Source of the DNA: Mogibacterium sp.
GTDB taxonomy: Bacteria > Bacillota > Clostridia > Peptostreptococcales > Anaerovoracaceae
Reading direction: 5' to 3'
NCBI GenBank assembly: GCA_017403955.1
Contig: JAFRDH010000021.1
Location: forward strand, 1-52,155
Length of the DNA: 52,155 nucleotides
Numbering within the stretch: position 1 is the first letter of the stretch; every line of letters begins with the position of its first letter. The notes under the pieces were generated by a model. It searched no databases. It was not told the DNA's origin and saw only the letters and a list, made by a program, of their open reading frames with translations. The position numbers and the translations under genes are program-made. Of this stretch, positions 10,050 to 17,696 are shown one piece after another.

Positions 10050-10109
10050 GTCAAACAAATTGTTTGACGGAAAGAACATATGCTGTCAAAGAAAATATTT
10101 GACAGCATA
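10050..10109 (+). promoter_or_regulatory. tandem palindromic operator before ylxM-ffh
   Basis: Two inverted repeats share the core GTCAAA-N7-TTTGAC. Site 1 spans 10050-10068 (9-bp arms, centre 10059). Site 2 spans 10079-10109 (12-bp perfect arms TATGCTGTCAAA/TTTGACAGCATA, centre 10094). The centres are exactly 35 bp apart. Site 2 overlaps the TTGACA at 10099-10104. Neither is followed by a T run, so they look like binding sites for a dimeric repressor rather than terminators. The regulator is unknown, and no regulator gene of an obvious family lies next to it apart from ylxM. Confidence 0.65.
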
Positions 10110-10130
10110 TTCTGCGTGTGTTATTATAAT
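10099..10130 (+). promoter_or_regulatory. promoter of the ylxM-ffh operon
   Basis: Perfect TTGACA (10099-10104) and perfect TATAAT (10125-10130) are separated by 20 bp, which is longer than the usual 17. The -35 box lies inside the second palindrome. A long spacer with an operator is typical of promoters that need an activator or DNA distortion, but a different -35 could be used. Confidence 0.55.
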
Positions 10131-10194
10131 GCGGCATGAGTTTTGCGGGGGTGGCAGCATTATAATTGCGGCCGTATGAGATGAACATTGAGCT

Positions 10195-10539
10195 ATGAGT
10201 GAAGAGCTTAGATCAGTTGAATATGCGAGTATGCTTTATGACTTTTACGGTTCGCTTTTGAGAGAGAACCAGAATGAAGTGATGGCGCTCTATCATGAAG
10301 ACAACCTGAGCCTTTCTGAGATAGCCGCAGAGCTCGGAATGACGAGACAGGCAGTTCATTACACCCTCAAGAAGGCAGAACATGCACTTAAGGAATATGA
10401 AGACAAGCTCGGCCTTGTCGCTGCTTACAACAAGAACCAGGAGCTTGCTGCCAGAGCAGTAGAAATTCTGGAAAGATCAGCGATCGGTGAGGCCGACAGA
10501 GACTCGTTAATCTCTATCATACACAAGATCACGGAGTAG
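10195..10539 (+). CDS. ylxM: YlxM-family SRP-associated DNA-binding protein
   Basis: A 114-residue member of the YlxM/p13 (UPF0122) family, which is typically encoded directly before ffh, as here (2-nt gap). Residues about 39-60 form a sigma-70 region 4-like helix-turn-helix (SLSEIAAELGMTRQAVHY), followed by a helical tail. The family is linked to the signal recognition particle; its DNA-binding role is inferred from the HTH. The SD before ATG 10195 is weak. Because it is the first gene after a double operator, autoregulation is possible but not shown. Confidence 0.92.
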   Translation: MSEELRSVEYASMLYDFYGSLLRENQNEVMALYHEDNLSLSEIAAELGMTRQAVHYTLKKAEHALKEYEDKLGLVAAYNKNQELAARAVEILERSAIGEADRDSLISIIHKITE

Positions 10540-10541
10540 AT

Positions 10542-11885
10542 ATGGCATTCGAAGGACTTTCGGAAAAGTTACAAGGAGCGTTCAGAGACCTTAAGGGACA
10601 AGGCGTAGTTACACAGAAGGATTTTGACAACGCTATGCGTGTTGTCAAGATGGCACTTCTCGAGGCTGACGTCAACTTCAAGGTCGTTAAGGACTTTGTA
10701 GCAACAATCAAAGAAAAAGCTCTCGGCGCAGGAGTGCTTAACAGTCTGACACCTGATCAGATGGTAGTCAAGATCGTTAAGGACGAACTCATCGAGATGA
10801 TGGGCGGCACCAGTTCCAAGCTTACGTTCTCACCGAGCGGATTTACGATCTTCATGCTCGTAGGTCTGAACGGTACAGGTAAGACAACGACTGCCGGCAA
10901 GCTTGCTTCTTATCTCAAGCAGACAGGCAAGCACCCGATGCTCGCAGCGTGCGACATTTACAGACCGGCTGCTATCGATCAGCTGGAAATCGTTGGTAAG
11001 GCTGTCAATACACCGGTTTATGTAGACAGAGAGTCGCATGACGCTGAGAAGATCGCGCTTGATGCGATCAAAGAGGCGCAGAAGAAAGGCTGTAACGTTC
11101 TGATCGTGGATACCGCAGGACGTCTGCAGATCGATGAAGCTCTGATGAATGAGCTCAAGGTCCTCAAGAAGTCGGTCAAGCCGCATGAGATCCTGCTCGT
11201 AGTCGACGCACTTACAGGTCAGGATGCTGTCAACATCGCGAACGGTTTCAATGATGCTCTCGGTATAGATGGTATCATCATGACCAAGATGGACGGTGAC
11301 TCAAGAGGTGGTGCGGCACTTTCCGTCAAAGCTGTCACAGGCAAGCCTATCAAGTTCATGGGTACCGGTGAGAAGTATAATGCGCTCGAGCCATTCTATC
11401 CTGACAGGATCGCGTCCAGGATCCTCGGAATGGGCGATGTGATGACACTCATCGAACAGGCAGAGAATGCTTTTGACGAGGAAGAGACAAGGAAGCTCGA
11501 AGAGAAGATCCGCAAGAACAAATTCGACCTCGACGATTTCCTCACGCAGATGAGGCAGATCAACAAGATGGGCGGACTTGCCAAGCTGATCGACATGATC
11601 CCGGGTATTTCCGCAGCTGACAGGAAGAACCTCGACCTTGACGCAGGCAAGAAAGAACTGGGCAAGATGGAAGCGATAATCCTTTCAATGACAGCAAAGG
11701 AAAGACGCGACCCTAGTATTCTCAACGCTTCGAGGAGAAAACGTATCGCTGCAGGTTCCGGCACCAGCGTTCAGTCTGTCAATCAGCTCATCAAGAAGTA
11801 CGAAGAGATGAAGAAGATGACCAAGGCCATCAGCAATCCGAATTCCAAGAAGGCGAGAGCCATGATGAGGAATCTCGGTTTTTAA
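10542..11885 (+). CDS. ffh: signal recognition particle GTPase Ffh
   Basis: The 447-residue SRP54 homologue binds the SRP RNA and targets nascent membrane and secretory proteins to FtsY and SecYEG. Order of domains: N-domain helical bundle (1-90), GTPase G-domain with P-loop GLNGTGKT (108-115), DTAGR, and TKMDGDSRGGAALS, then the methionine-rich M-domain with RRKRIAAGSGTSVQSVNQL, which binds RNA. The length is normal for a Gram-positive Ffh. The gene is tightly coupled to ylxM and leads into rpsP. The gap 11886-11977 contains a CCGCCG/CGGCGG hairpin without a T run, so it is probably not a terminator. Confidence 0.98.
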   Translation: MAFEGLSEKLQGAFRDLKGQGVVTQKDFDNAMRVVKMALLEADVNFKVVKDFVATIKEKALGAGVLNSLTPDQMVVKIVKDELIEMMGGTSSKLTFSPSGFTIFMLVGLNGTGKTTTAGKLASYLKQTGKHPMLAACDIYRPAAIDQLEIVGKAVNTPVYVDRESHDAEKIALDAIKEAQKKGCNVLIVDTAGRLQIDEALMNELKVLKKSVKPHEILLVVDALTGQDAVNIANGFNDALGIDGIIMTKMDGDSRGGAALSVKAVTGKPIKFMGTGEKYNALEPFYPDRIASRILGMGDVMTLIEQAENAFDEEETRKLEEKIRKNKFDLDDFLTQMRQINKMGGLAKLIDMIPGISAADRKNLDLDAGKKELGKMEAIILSMTAKERRDPSILNASRRKRIAAGSGTSVQSVNQLIKKYEEMKKMTKAISNPNSKKARAMMRNLGF

Positions 11886-11977
11886 CAAGTTATTGATCCC
11901 GCCGGAACGATCAGCATAAACACGGCGGATTATATAAAAAGTCTATTAAACAATCAAAATATTATCAGGAGGAAATT

Positions 11978-12220
11978 ATGGTAAAGATCAGACTTAAGAG
12001 AATGGGAGCTCACAAGAAGCCTTTCTACAGAGTAGTAGTAGCAGATTCAAGAACACCGAGAAACGGTAAGTTCATCGAAGAGATCGGAACTTATGATCCA
12101 CTGAAGAACCCTTCAGAAATCAAGATCGACAACGAAGCTGCTAAGAAATGGCTTGCTAACGGAGCTCAGCCTACAGATACAGTCAAGGCACTTCTCAAGA
12201 AATCCGGCGCCATCGAATAA
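11978..12220 (+). CDS. rpsP: 30S ribosomal protein S16
   Basis: An 80-residue small-subunit protein with the family opening [25 protein letters not shown] and the [12 protein letters not shown] segment. It binds 16S rRNA early in 30S assembly. A strong SD, AGGAGGA, lies at 11967-11973. The order ffh-rpsP-khpA-rimM-trmD is the classic Firmicutes arrangement, so it very likely belongs to one transcript. Confidence 0.98.
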   Translation: MVKIRLKRMGAHKKPFYRVVVADSRTPRNGKFIEEIGTYDPLKNPSEIKIDNEAAKKWLANGAQPTDTVKALLKKSGAIE

Positions 12221-12234
12221 GGAAGGAAGGAACA

Positions 12235-12468
12235 ATGGGAAATCTAGTAGAAGTAATTGCTAGAGCTCTTGTGTCCAGGCCTGACGAGGTTAGGGTTACA
12301 GAAGAAACAGACGGAAAGAACGTCCTTGTTAAGCTGCAGGTCGCTGATGAAGATATCGGCAAGATAATCGGCAAATCCGGGCGTATAGCCAAAGCGATCA
12401 GGACAGTAGTCAAGGCTGCAGCAATTAAGAATAATTTGAGAGTAACGGTGGAGATCGTTGAAGAATAG
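12235..12468 (+). CDS. khpA: KH-domain RNA-binding protein KhpA
   Basis: A 77-residue single KH domain with the RNA-binding GxxG loop as GKSG (residues 46-49) inside IGKIIGKSGR. KhpA pairs with KhpB (Jag/EloR) and influences cell elongation and sRNA binding in Firmicutes. The SD AAGGAAGGAAGG lies just before ATG 12235. Its end overlaps the rimM start by 11 nt, suggesting translational coupling. Confidence 0.95.
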   Translation: MGNLVEVIARALVSRPDEVRVTEETDGKNVLVKLQVADEDIGKIIGKSGRIAKAIRTVVKAAAIKNNLRVTVEIVEE

Positions 12469-13009
12469 AAAAGCCGGAGAGACCGTTAACATCGGAAGAA
12501 TCGGCAGCAGTGTCGGACTCAGAGGAGAAGTCAGAGTCAACCTGTATGCACCGGATTCGAACAATCTGAAGGAGGGCAAAGTCCTCCTTCTTAAGCATGC
12601 AGACAAAGAGATCAAAACTGCATGCAAGAGTGTCAGACTGCAGAATAATAAACCTGTCATCAGGGTCGAAGGCGTTGAGGACAGGACAGCAGCGGAGTCG
12701 CTCAGAGACATGGAAATCTTTATTTATGCAGAGGACCTTGAGGAACTGCCTGAGGGTGAGCATTACGTGCGCGACATCATCGGCTACAAAGTCGTTGACC
12801 TTGCCGGGACCGGCAGTGAAGCGAAAGGGTCGCCGAGACTGATCGGTACGCTCAGAGATGTTATCCAGAACACTGCACAGAGCATTCTTGATGTTGAGAC
12901 ACCTGAAGGCAAGTCAGTTCTCATACCTGCAGTAGATGCGTTTCTCAAGAAGATCGATGACGATCATGAAACTATCGAAGTCGAATTGATCCCGGGATTT
13001 CTGGACTGA
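12458..13009 (+). CDS. rimM: ribosome maturation factor RimM
   Basis: A 183-residue 30S assembly factor that binds S19 and helps 16S processing. The N-terminal RimM domain starts NIGRIGSSVGLRGEVRV, and a C-terminal PRC-barrel ends with IPAVDAFLKKID and a short LIPGFLD tail. The best start is TTG 12458, because GGTGGAG lies just upstream and no ATG fits the family N-terminus. The TTG lies within the khpA end. It sits directly before trmD, as in most bacteria. Confidence 0.95.
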   Translation: MKNRKAGETVNIGRIGSSVGLRGEVRVNLYAPDSNNLKEGKVLLLKHADKEIKTACKSVRLQNNKPVIRVEGVEDRTAAESLRDMEIFIYAEDLEELPEGEHYVRDIIGYKVVDLAGTGSEAKGSPRLIGTLRDVIQNTAQSILDVETPEGKSVLIPAVDAFLKKIDDDHETIEVELIPGFLD

Positions 13010-13028
13010 TCCATGGGCCGGAGCAGCA

Positions 13029-13757
13029 ATGAAAATTAATATTCTTACGATCTTTCCGGGAATGTTTGAACCTCTTAAGGAGAGCATGCTCGGGAGGGCA
13101 ATAGACAAAGGAATACTAGAGATCAGTGTGGTCGACATCCGCGATTATACTAAGGACAAGCATAACCGCGTCGATGATACGCCGTATGGCGGAGGCGCCG
13201 GAATGGTGATGCAGGTCCAGCCGATAATCGACGCATACAGAGGATCGGGCTTTGGCGGGGACGTGATTTACATGTCTCCGAGGGGAGAACTTCTTACCGG
13301 CGGCCTGGCAAGAGAATTGTCGCAAAAGGATGAGATCACGATTTTGTGCGGGCATTATGAAGGCGTCGACCAGAGGGCTCTTGACATGCTTGAAGCCAGA
13401 GAGGTTTCGATAGGCGACTATGTACTGACAGGCGGGGAACTTCCCGCAATGGTTCTGATCGATACGGTCGCGAGATTCCTCGAAGGCGTGCTTTCGAGTG
13501 AAGAGTCTGTCATGAATGAGTCAGTTTATTCGGGGCTCCTTGAGTATCCTCAGTATTCCAAACCTCGTGAATTCGAGGGAATGGAAGTTCCGGAGGTTTT
13601 GCTTTCGGGTAATCATAAGGAGATCGACCGGTGGAGATGGGAGGAGTCTCTAAGGATCACTTCTGAGAGAAGGCCGGACCTGATGAAAGAGTATCTGGAC
13701 AAACCGCATGATCTGACACGCAAGGAGAGAGCAGTACTTGACAAGTACAAACCGTGA
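13029..13757 (+). CDS. trmD: tRNA (guanine-N1)-methyltransferase TrmD
   Basis: The 242-residue SPOUT-class enzyme methylates G37 of tRNAs with SAM, preventing +1 frameshifts. Visible motifs are MKINILTIFPGMF, the GGAGMVMQ segment, LCGHYEGVDQR, and the trefoil-knot SAM site SIGDYVLTGGELPA. The length is normal. It is the last gene of the SRP/ribosome operon. The final codons contain a 15-bp palindrome (13734-13748), with no clear T run after it. Confidence 0.98.
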   Translation: MKINILTIFPGMFEPLKESMLGRAIDKGILEISVVDIRDYTKDKHNRVDDTPYGGGAGMVMQVQPIIDAYRGSGFGGDVIYMSPRGELLTGGLARELSQKDEITILCGHYEGVDQRALDMLEAREVSIGDYVLTGGELPAMVLIDTVARFLEGVLSSEESVMNESVYSGLLEYPQYSKPREFEGMEVPEVLLSGNHKEIDRWRWEESLRITSERRPDLMKEYLDKPHDLTRKERAVLDKYKP

Positions 13758-13810
13758 TCCTCTCTCAGCCACAAAATATAGTTATTTTGACAGCCTCGGG
13801 TAAATACATA

Positions 13811-13840
13811 TTGTACTGCGGGGCTTTTGTATTGTATAAT
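13811..13840 (+). promoter_or_regulatory. promoter of the HlyD-like/yggS/sepF cluster
   Basis: A perfect TATAAT (13835-13840) follows TTGTAC (13811-13816) with an 18-bp spacer. The first good start codon is ATG 13859 with AGAGGG upstream. This supports a separate transcript from trmD and argues against starting the next gene at 13754. Confidence 0.55.
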
Positions 13841-13858
13841 TTGACGAAGAGGGCCTAT

Positions 13859-14929
13859 ATGAAGAAAAAGAAGGTAGCAGCAATAATTCTATACATTGCA
13901 TTGGTGATTCTGTGTATTTCAGTCATCTATGTCGTGCCTTCTGTAAAGGGACTTCTCGAGAAGACTTATGTAACGGAATTCGGCAGGATCAGCATTTCTG
14001 ATGAGGTTTCCGGGTACATCCTGCGTGACGAAGTTGTTTACGTGGCTGCACAGGACATGAAATTCAAGCGTCTTGCGGAGCATAATGTACTGACTAAGGC
14101 AAAGGCCAGGATCATTGAGGTCGAGCCTGAAGAGGAGCCTGCCGATGCAGCCGGAACTGCAGAGCCTGCAGAACCTGAAGAAGAAGAGTCCAATGTGCAC
14201 AGGAAGTACCGATCGCTTCTTGAAGAGGTCGGCGAGCACACCGTAGAGACCGCAAAGGGCAAATCCGCAGACGCCGGGTATATCAGCTATTACCTGGATG
14301 GAGCTGAGACTGACCTTTCACTTTCAAGACTGATGGATCTGACGGAAAGCGATCTGAAGTCTCTCACTAAGAAGAATGCGGTCGATATGCCGGAATCTAA
14401 ATGCAACAAAGGGGATCCGGTTTTCAAGGTGACCAGGAACAGCAAATGGTATCTTGTATTTTTCCTTGATAACAAGGATGCGGAGAAGTACTATACCGGC
14501 CGTACCGTTACTATAAATATCGATGGTGAAGAGGTGAGCGTAACGGTCGCTTATACTGAACCGGGCGACAAGAAGACCAAAATCGCACTTTCGTGCAAGC
14601 ACTTCTATGAAGGTTTCCTCGAGACCAGACGGCTCGACACAGTCGTTACTGTAGCAAGTGCGGAAGGTCTGGTCCTCAAAGACACCAGCCTTGTTGAGAA
14701 GAACGGACAGATAGGTGTTCTTGTCAAGAACAAGCTGGGGCAACATGTATTCAAGCCGATCTCTATCAAGGCAGATAATGGAGAGGAATGTGTAGCGTAT
14801 TCCGATATCTATGTTGATGAAGGCGGCAACTTCGTTGAGACCATTGGCACTTATGACGAGATCATTGAAGAACCGTCGCCTGAAGAGATCGCCGAACTTA
14901 ACGAAGAGAGTGAATCAGAGAACGATTGA
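13859..14929 (+). CDS. HlyD-like membrane-anchored adaptor protein of the division cluster
   Basis: A 356-residue protein with one N-terminal transmembrane helix (residues about 5-27, after MKKKKVAA) and a long outside part. The helix is followed by a barrel-like segment (EFGRISISDEVSGYILRDEVV) resembling membrane-fusion proteins (HlyD/COG0845). An acidic insert rich in Glu/Ala/Pro and an acidic C-terminal tail follow. ATG 13859 was chosen because the promoter and SD lie just before it. Clostridia often carry such a gene immediately before yggS-sepF, without a dedicated pump. No ABC transporter is nearby, so the export role is doubtful and a cell-envelope or division role is possible. Function is not established. 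Confidence 0.7.
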   Translation: MKKKKVAAIILYIALVILCISVIYVVPSVKGLLEKTYVTEFGRISISDEVSGYILRDEVVYVAAQDMKFKRLAEHNVLTKAKARIIEVEPEEEPADAAGTAEPAEPEEEESNVHRKYRSLLEEVGEHTVETAKGKSADAGYISYYLDGAETDLSLSRLMDLTESDLKSLTKKNAVDMPESKCNKGDPVFKVTRNSKWYLVFFLDNKDAEKYYTGRTVTINIDGEEVSVTVAYTEPGDKKTKIALSCKHFYEGFLETRRLDTVVTVASAEGLVLKDTSLVEKNGQIGVLVKNKLGQHVFKPISIKADNGEECVAYSDIYVDEGGNFVETIGTYDEIIEEPSPEEIAELNEESESEND

Positions 14930-14934
14930 TTGCA

Positions 14935-15633
14935 ATGACTATTCAGGAAAAATTTACTGACATTTTAGAACGCAAGAACGCTGCAGCGATCAGAAGCGGA
15001 AGACAGCCTGAGGATGTAACTTTGCTCGCGGTCACTAAGACACACGGAGCGGATGAGATCAATCAGGCTATTGCTGCAGGCGCAACAGATATAGGAGAGA
15101 ACAGAGTCCAGGAACTGGTCGAGAAATATGACAAAGTTTCTCCGGTAAGATGGCATCTGATCGGACATCTCCAGACCAACAAGGTGAAGAATATTATCGA
15201 CAAGGTCGTCATGATCCATTCAGTCGATTCAATGAAACTTGCGCGCGAGATCAACAAGAGAGCTGAAGCCGCAGGCCTTGTTATGGATATTCTCATCGAG
15301 ATCAATTCCGCAATGGAAGAGACCAAGTCGGGGATCGCTGCTGGCGACCTCAAAGAACTGGTCACAGAAATCGTTTCGGAATGCGCTGCCATAAGAGTGA
15401 GAGGCCTTATGTGCATTCCGCCTCTGGCTATTACACCTGAAGATGCAAGACCGTACTTCAGAGAGGCCAGAGAGTTATTCGAAGAAATGAAAACATGGGA
15501 TCTCCCGGAGGAGAGATTTATGCCGGATGTTTTGTCAATGGGAATGTCCGGAGATTTTGAAGTCGCCATTGAAGAGGGATCAACAATTGTCAGAGTAGGC
15601 AGCTCGATATTCGGGCCACGTAATTACAGATAG
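14935..15633 (+). CDS. yggS: YggS-family pyridoxal phosphate homeostasis protein
   Basis: A 232-residue single-domain PLP-binding TIM barrel (COG0325) that keeps vitamin B6 and amino-acid pools balanced and has no known enzymatic reaction. The PLP lysine lies in LLAVTKTHG; DIGENRVQEL, WHLIGHLQTNK, RGLMCIPP, LSMGMSGDFEVAIEEGSTIVRVG are family hallmarks. ATG 14935 is preferred over TTG 14926, although both fit. It overlaps or abuts the end of the HlyD-like gene and precedes sepF, the usual Gram-positive order (ylmE-ylmF). Confidence 0.95.
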   Translation: MTIQEKFTDILERKNAAAIRSGRQPEDVTLLAVTKTHGADEINQAIAAGATDIGENRVQELVEKYDKVSPVRWHLIGHLQTNKVKNIIDKVVMIHSVDSMKLAREINKRAEAAGLVMDILIEINSAMEETKSGIAAGDLKELVTEIVSECAAIRVRGLMCIPPLAITPEDARPYFREARELFEEMKTWDLPEERFMPDVLSMGMSGDFEVAIEEGSTIVRVGSSIFGPRNYR

Positions 15634-15648
15634 GGAGGATGCAAAAAA

Positions 15649-16194
15649 ATGAGTTTCATGGACAAGATGAAGAATCTCGTTGGGATCGATTATGAAGAAG
15701 ATGATTTTGACGAAATCACTCAGGAAGAGATAGACAGCTATAAGAACAAGATGGGTTCCGGTACCACCACCGCTCCAAGTCAGAGAGAAGAGAGCGCACC
15801 TCCAAGCACCGGCATCAGCCCACTTGCTTTCAACGAGGTTGTTCCGCCTATGACAGCAATGTCGAAGAGCACACCGGAGGCAAAGGCGTCAATGAATCAG
15901 TCCGGCCCGTTCAAAATGGTAGTAATTGAGCCAAAGAGCCTTGACGAATGCCGCAAACTCGTAGATAATCTTAGAGCACGCAAGCCAGTCATCATTAATC
16001 TTGAAAGAACTGAGACGGATCTTGCGCGCAAAATGTTCGATTTCCTCGGCGGTGCGACTTATGCTCTTTCGGGAACCGTACAGAGAATCAACCCGAACAT
16101 TTACATTTTTGCTCCTAACAATGTAAACATCAAGGCAATGGTCGACAGAGCAACCGAATCCGGAAAGCCTGCCAACTCCAATCCTTGGAAGTAA
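15649..16194 (+). CDS. sepF: cell division protein SepF
   Basis: The 181-residue SepF links FtsZ filaments to the membrane and aligns the Z-ring. An N-terminal amphipathic membrane-binding helix (MSFMDKMKNLVGI) is followed by a flexible acidic and Ser/Pro-rich linker to about residue 85. The FtsZ-binding core carries VVIEPKSLDECRKLVDNL, IINLERTE and the FLGGATYALSG dimer segment. A good SD (GGGAGG) precedes ATG 15649. The ylmG and ylmH genes that usually separate sepF and divIVA are absent here. Confidence 0.97.
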   Translation: MSFMDKMKNLVGIDYEEDDFDEITQEEIDSYKNKMGSGTTTAPSQREESAPPSTGISPLAFNEVVPPMTAMSKSTPEAKASMNQSGPFKMVVIEPKSLDECRKLVDNLRARKPVIINLERTETDLARKMFDFLGGATYALSGTVQRINPNIYIFAPNNVNIKAMVDRATESGKPANSNPWK

Positions 16195-16290
16195 TTAATA
16201 TTACAATTCGTTCATAATAAGCCATTTCCATATGGCTATCAGATATAATAAGACAGAACTGCAAATCATGAAAGGTAAGGTGCTAATACT

Positions 16291-16983
16291 ATGATAATGC
16301 CTATCGATATCGATAAGAAAGAATTCAGCCGCGACAAGAGAGGATACAATTCAAGAGAAGTAGACGAGTTCCTCGATATTATCGTTGCAGATTATGAGAA
16401 GATCCTCAATGATAACAGATCCATGGCTCACAAGATCAAAGCTCTTGAGAAGCAGCTTGAAGAGGCTCAGAAGGATGACAACGCTATGCTCGAGACACTC
16501 GAGACAGCAAAGAAGCTCATGGCTGACATCTCCGCAAGTGCTGAGAGAAGAGCAGAGCTTATGATGAGAGACGCTGAGCTCGAAGCAGAGAATATGCTTC
16601 TTGATGCAAAGGTCGCAGTCAGACAGCTCACAGAAGAGCATGCTGTACTCAGCAACAAGATCCTGAGACTCAGAAACAACTTCCGCAAGATGCTCCAGAC
16701 AGAGCTCGAGAACCTCGAAGCGGATCCATTCAATCTCATCGGAGATCTCGACAGACCTGAGTCCGATTCTGATCAGCCTGCAGCTGCACAGCCTGCACAG
16801 GACCACAAGGCTCCTACACTTATCGTGAACAAGCCTCTTGAAGATGCTCCTGCAGTAGATGAAGACGCACTCGTTGAGCCTGTTACAGACCTCAGCCAGG
16901 CAACACTCTCCGATCTTTCAGACGGCCTCAAGAAAATGGCAGGAGACCCTGCAACCATCGGCGACACGATCATCCTCAAATAA
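16291..16983 (+). CDS. divIVA: DivIVA-family cell division and polarity protein
   Basis: A 230-residue coiled-coil protein that recognises negatively curved membrane at septa and poles. The N-terminus IDIDKKEFSRDKRGYNSREV carries the typical motif, followed by coiled coils to about residue 150 and a disordered acidic tail. A TATAAT at 16244-16249 may drive it separately from sepF, but no clear -35 fits. ATG 16297 is an alternative start. The stop codon TAA is followed at the very next base by a short inverted-repeat element (16984-17014). Confidence 0.93.
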   Translation: MIMPIDIDKKEFSRDKRGYNSREVDEFLDIIVADYEKILNDNRSMAHKIKALEKQLEEAQKDDNAMLETLETAKKLMADISASAERRAELMMRDAELEAENMLLDAKVAVRQLTEEHAVLSNKILRLRNNFRKMLQTELENLEADPFNLIGDLDRPESDSDQPAAAQPAQDHKAPTLIVNKPLEDAPAVDEDALVEPVTDLSQATLSDLSDGLKKMAGDPATIGDTIILK

Positions 16984-17014
16984 TGTGTCACCGGGGACGG
17001 TTCTTTCTGACACA
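16984..17014. repeat. REP-like inverted-repeat element, copy 1
   Basis: A 31-bp element with perfect 7-bp terminal inverted repeats TGTGTCA/TGACACA around the core CCGGGGACGGTTCTTTC. It starts on the base after the divIVA stop codon. A second copy at 31676 is identical over the first 29 bases. I recall this core as widespread in clostridial genomes and linked to REP-associated tyrosine transposases; that is memory, not a search. No transposase lies in the window. Confidence 0.75.
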
Positions 17015-17037
17015 CTTTCACAATAGGAACAGATAAT

Positions 17038-17068
17038 CAAAAACGGGAGAACCCCTCCCGTTTTAGTG
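17038..17068. terminator. convergent terminator between divIVA and the flavin reductase gene
   Basis: AAAACGGGAG pairs with CTCCCGTTTT around a 4-nt loop (AACC). A-rich and T-rich flanks on both sides let it work for both convergent transcripts. Confidence 0.9.
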
Positions 17069-17093
17069 TGCAATTATTTTCTTAGTTCTTTTG

Positions 17094-17681
17094 CTACTTC
17101 TTCCTGCGGCGCTTTGCTGTTTTGGGTTTCATGATCGAATAGCCGAAGAATCCGATTTCTTCGCGGCGCAGTCTGTAATATTTGCCGTGGTTGAAGGCGA
17201 CCAGATCCATTTTGCCATAATCGTATGCGCCTTTTTCATCTACATATTTGTCATCGATATGTACAGCTACTATCTCAGCGATGAACATATCGTGCGACGG
17301 GAATGACTTGATCTCAGTGACTTTGCACTCGAGATTGACCGGGGCCTCGGCGATCATCGGCGCTTTGACGATGTCTCCTTCTTCTCGCGTCAGGCCAAGA
17401 TGGCTGAATTTGTCGATATCGCGGCCGGACTTCACACCGCAGAAATCCATCGCTTTTGCCAGTTCTGTTGTAGTCAGATTGATCACGAATTCGCCGTTCT
17501 TCTCTATGATATCGTGGGAAAAGCGAGATTTCTTTATCGAAACATATGTCATCGGCGGGTCGGAGTTGATGATCCCTGACCATGCGATAGTAAGTATATT
17601 GCTGTTCTCCATATCTCCGCTGCTGACCATGATCGTCGGGAGCGGAGCCATGAGCGGACCCGGTTTTGAACTTATCTTCAT
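17094..17681 (-). CDS. flavin reductase family protein
   Basis: A 195-residue FMN-binding split-barrel protein of the flavin reductase/flavoredoxin family. The segment TIAWSGIINSDPPMTYVSIKKSRFSHDIIEKNGEFVINL is the typical flavin-binding region with a Thr-Trp start. Such proteins transfer electrons with FMN; the substrate and partner are unknown here. The C-terminus is a basic tail (KTAKRRRKK). An AAGGAAG SD lies before the start, 15 nt behind rluD, so it is probably the last gene of the rqcH-lspA-rluD transcript. Confidence 0.85.
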   Translation of the reverse strand: MKISSKPGPLMAPLPTIMVSSGDMENSNILTIAWSGIINSDPPMTYVSIKKSRFSHDIIEKNGEFVINLTTTELAKAMDFCGVKSGRDIDKFSHLGLTREEGDIVKAPMIAEAPVNLECKVTEIKSFPSHDMFIAEIVAVHIDDKYVDEKGAYDYGKMDLVAFNHGKYYRLRREEIGFFGYSIMKPKTAKRRRKK

Positions 17682-17696
17682 ATTACTTCCTTTTCT

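Noticed and set aside
13734-13748. A 15-bp palindrome (GTACTTG-A-CAAGTAC) at the end of trmD
   Set aside because: It lies within coding codons and has no T run after it; chance is possible, so no regulatory claim is made.
13754-13858. A longer N-terminus for the HlyD-like protein
   Set aside because: This part would be translated from the promoter region, including TATAAT, and gives an unlikely sequence before the real membrane helix.
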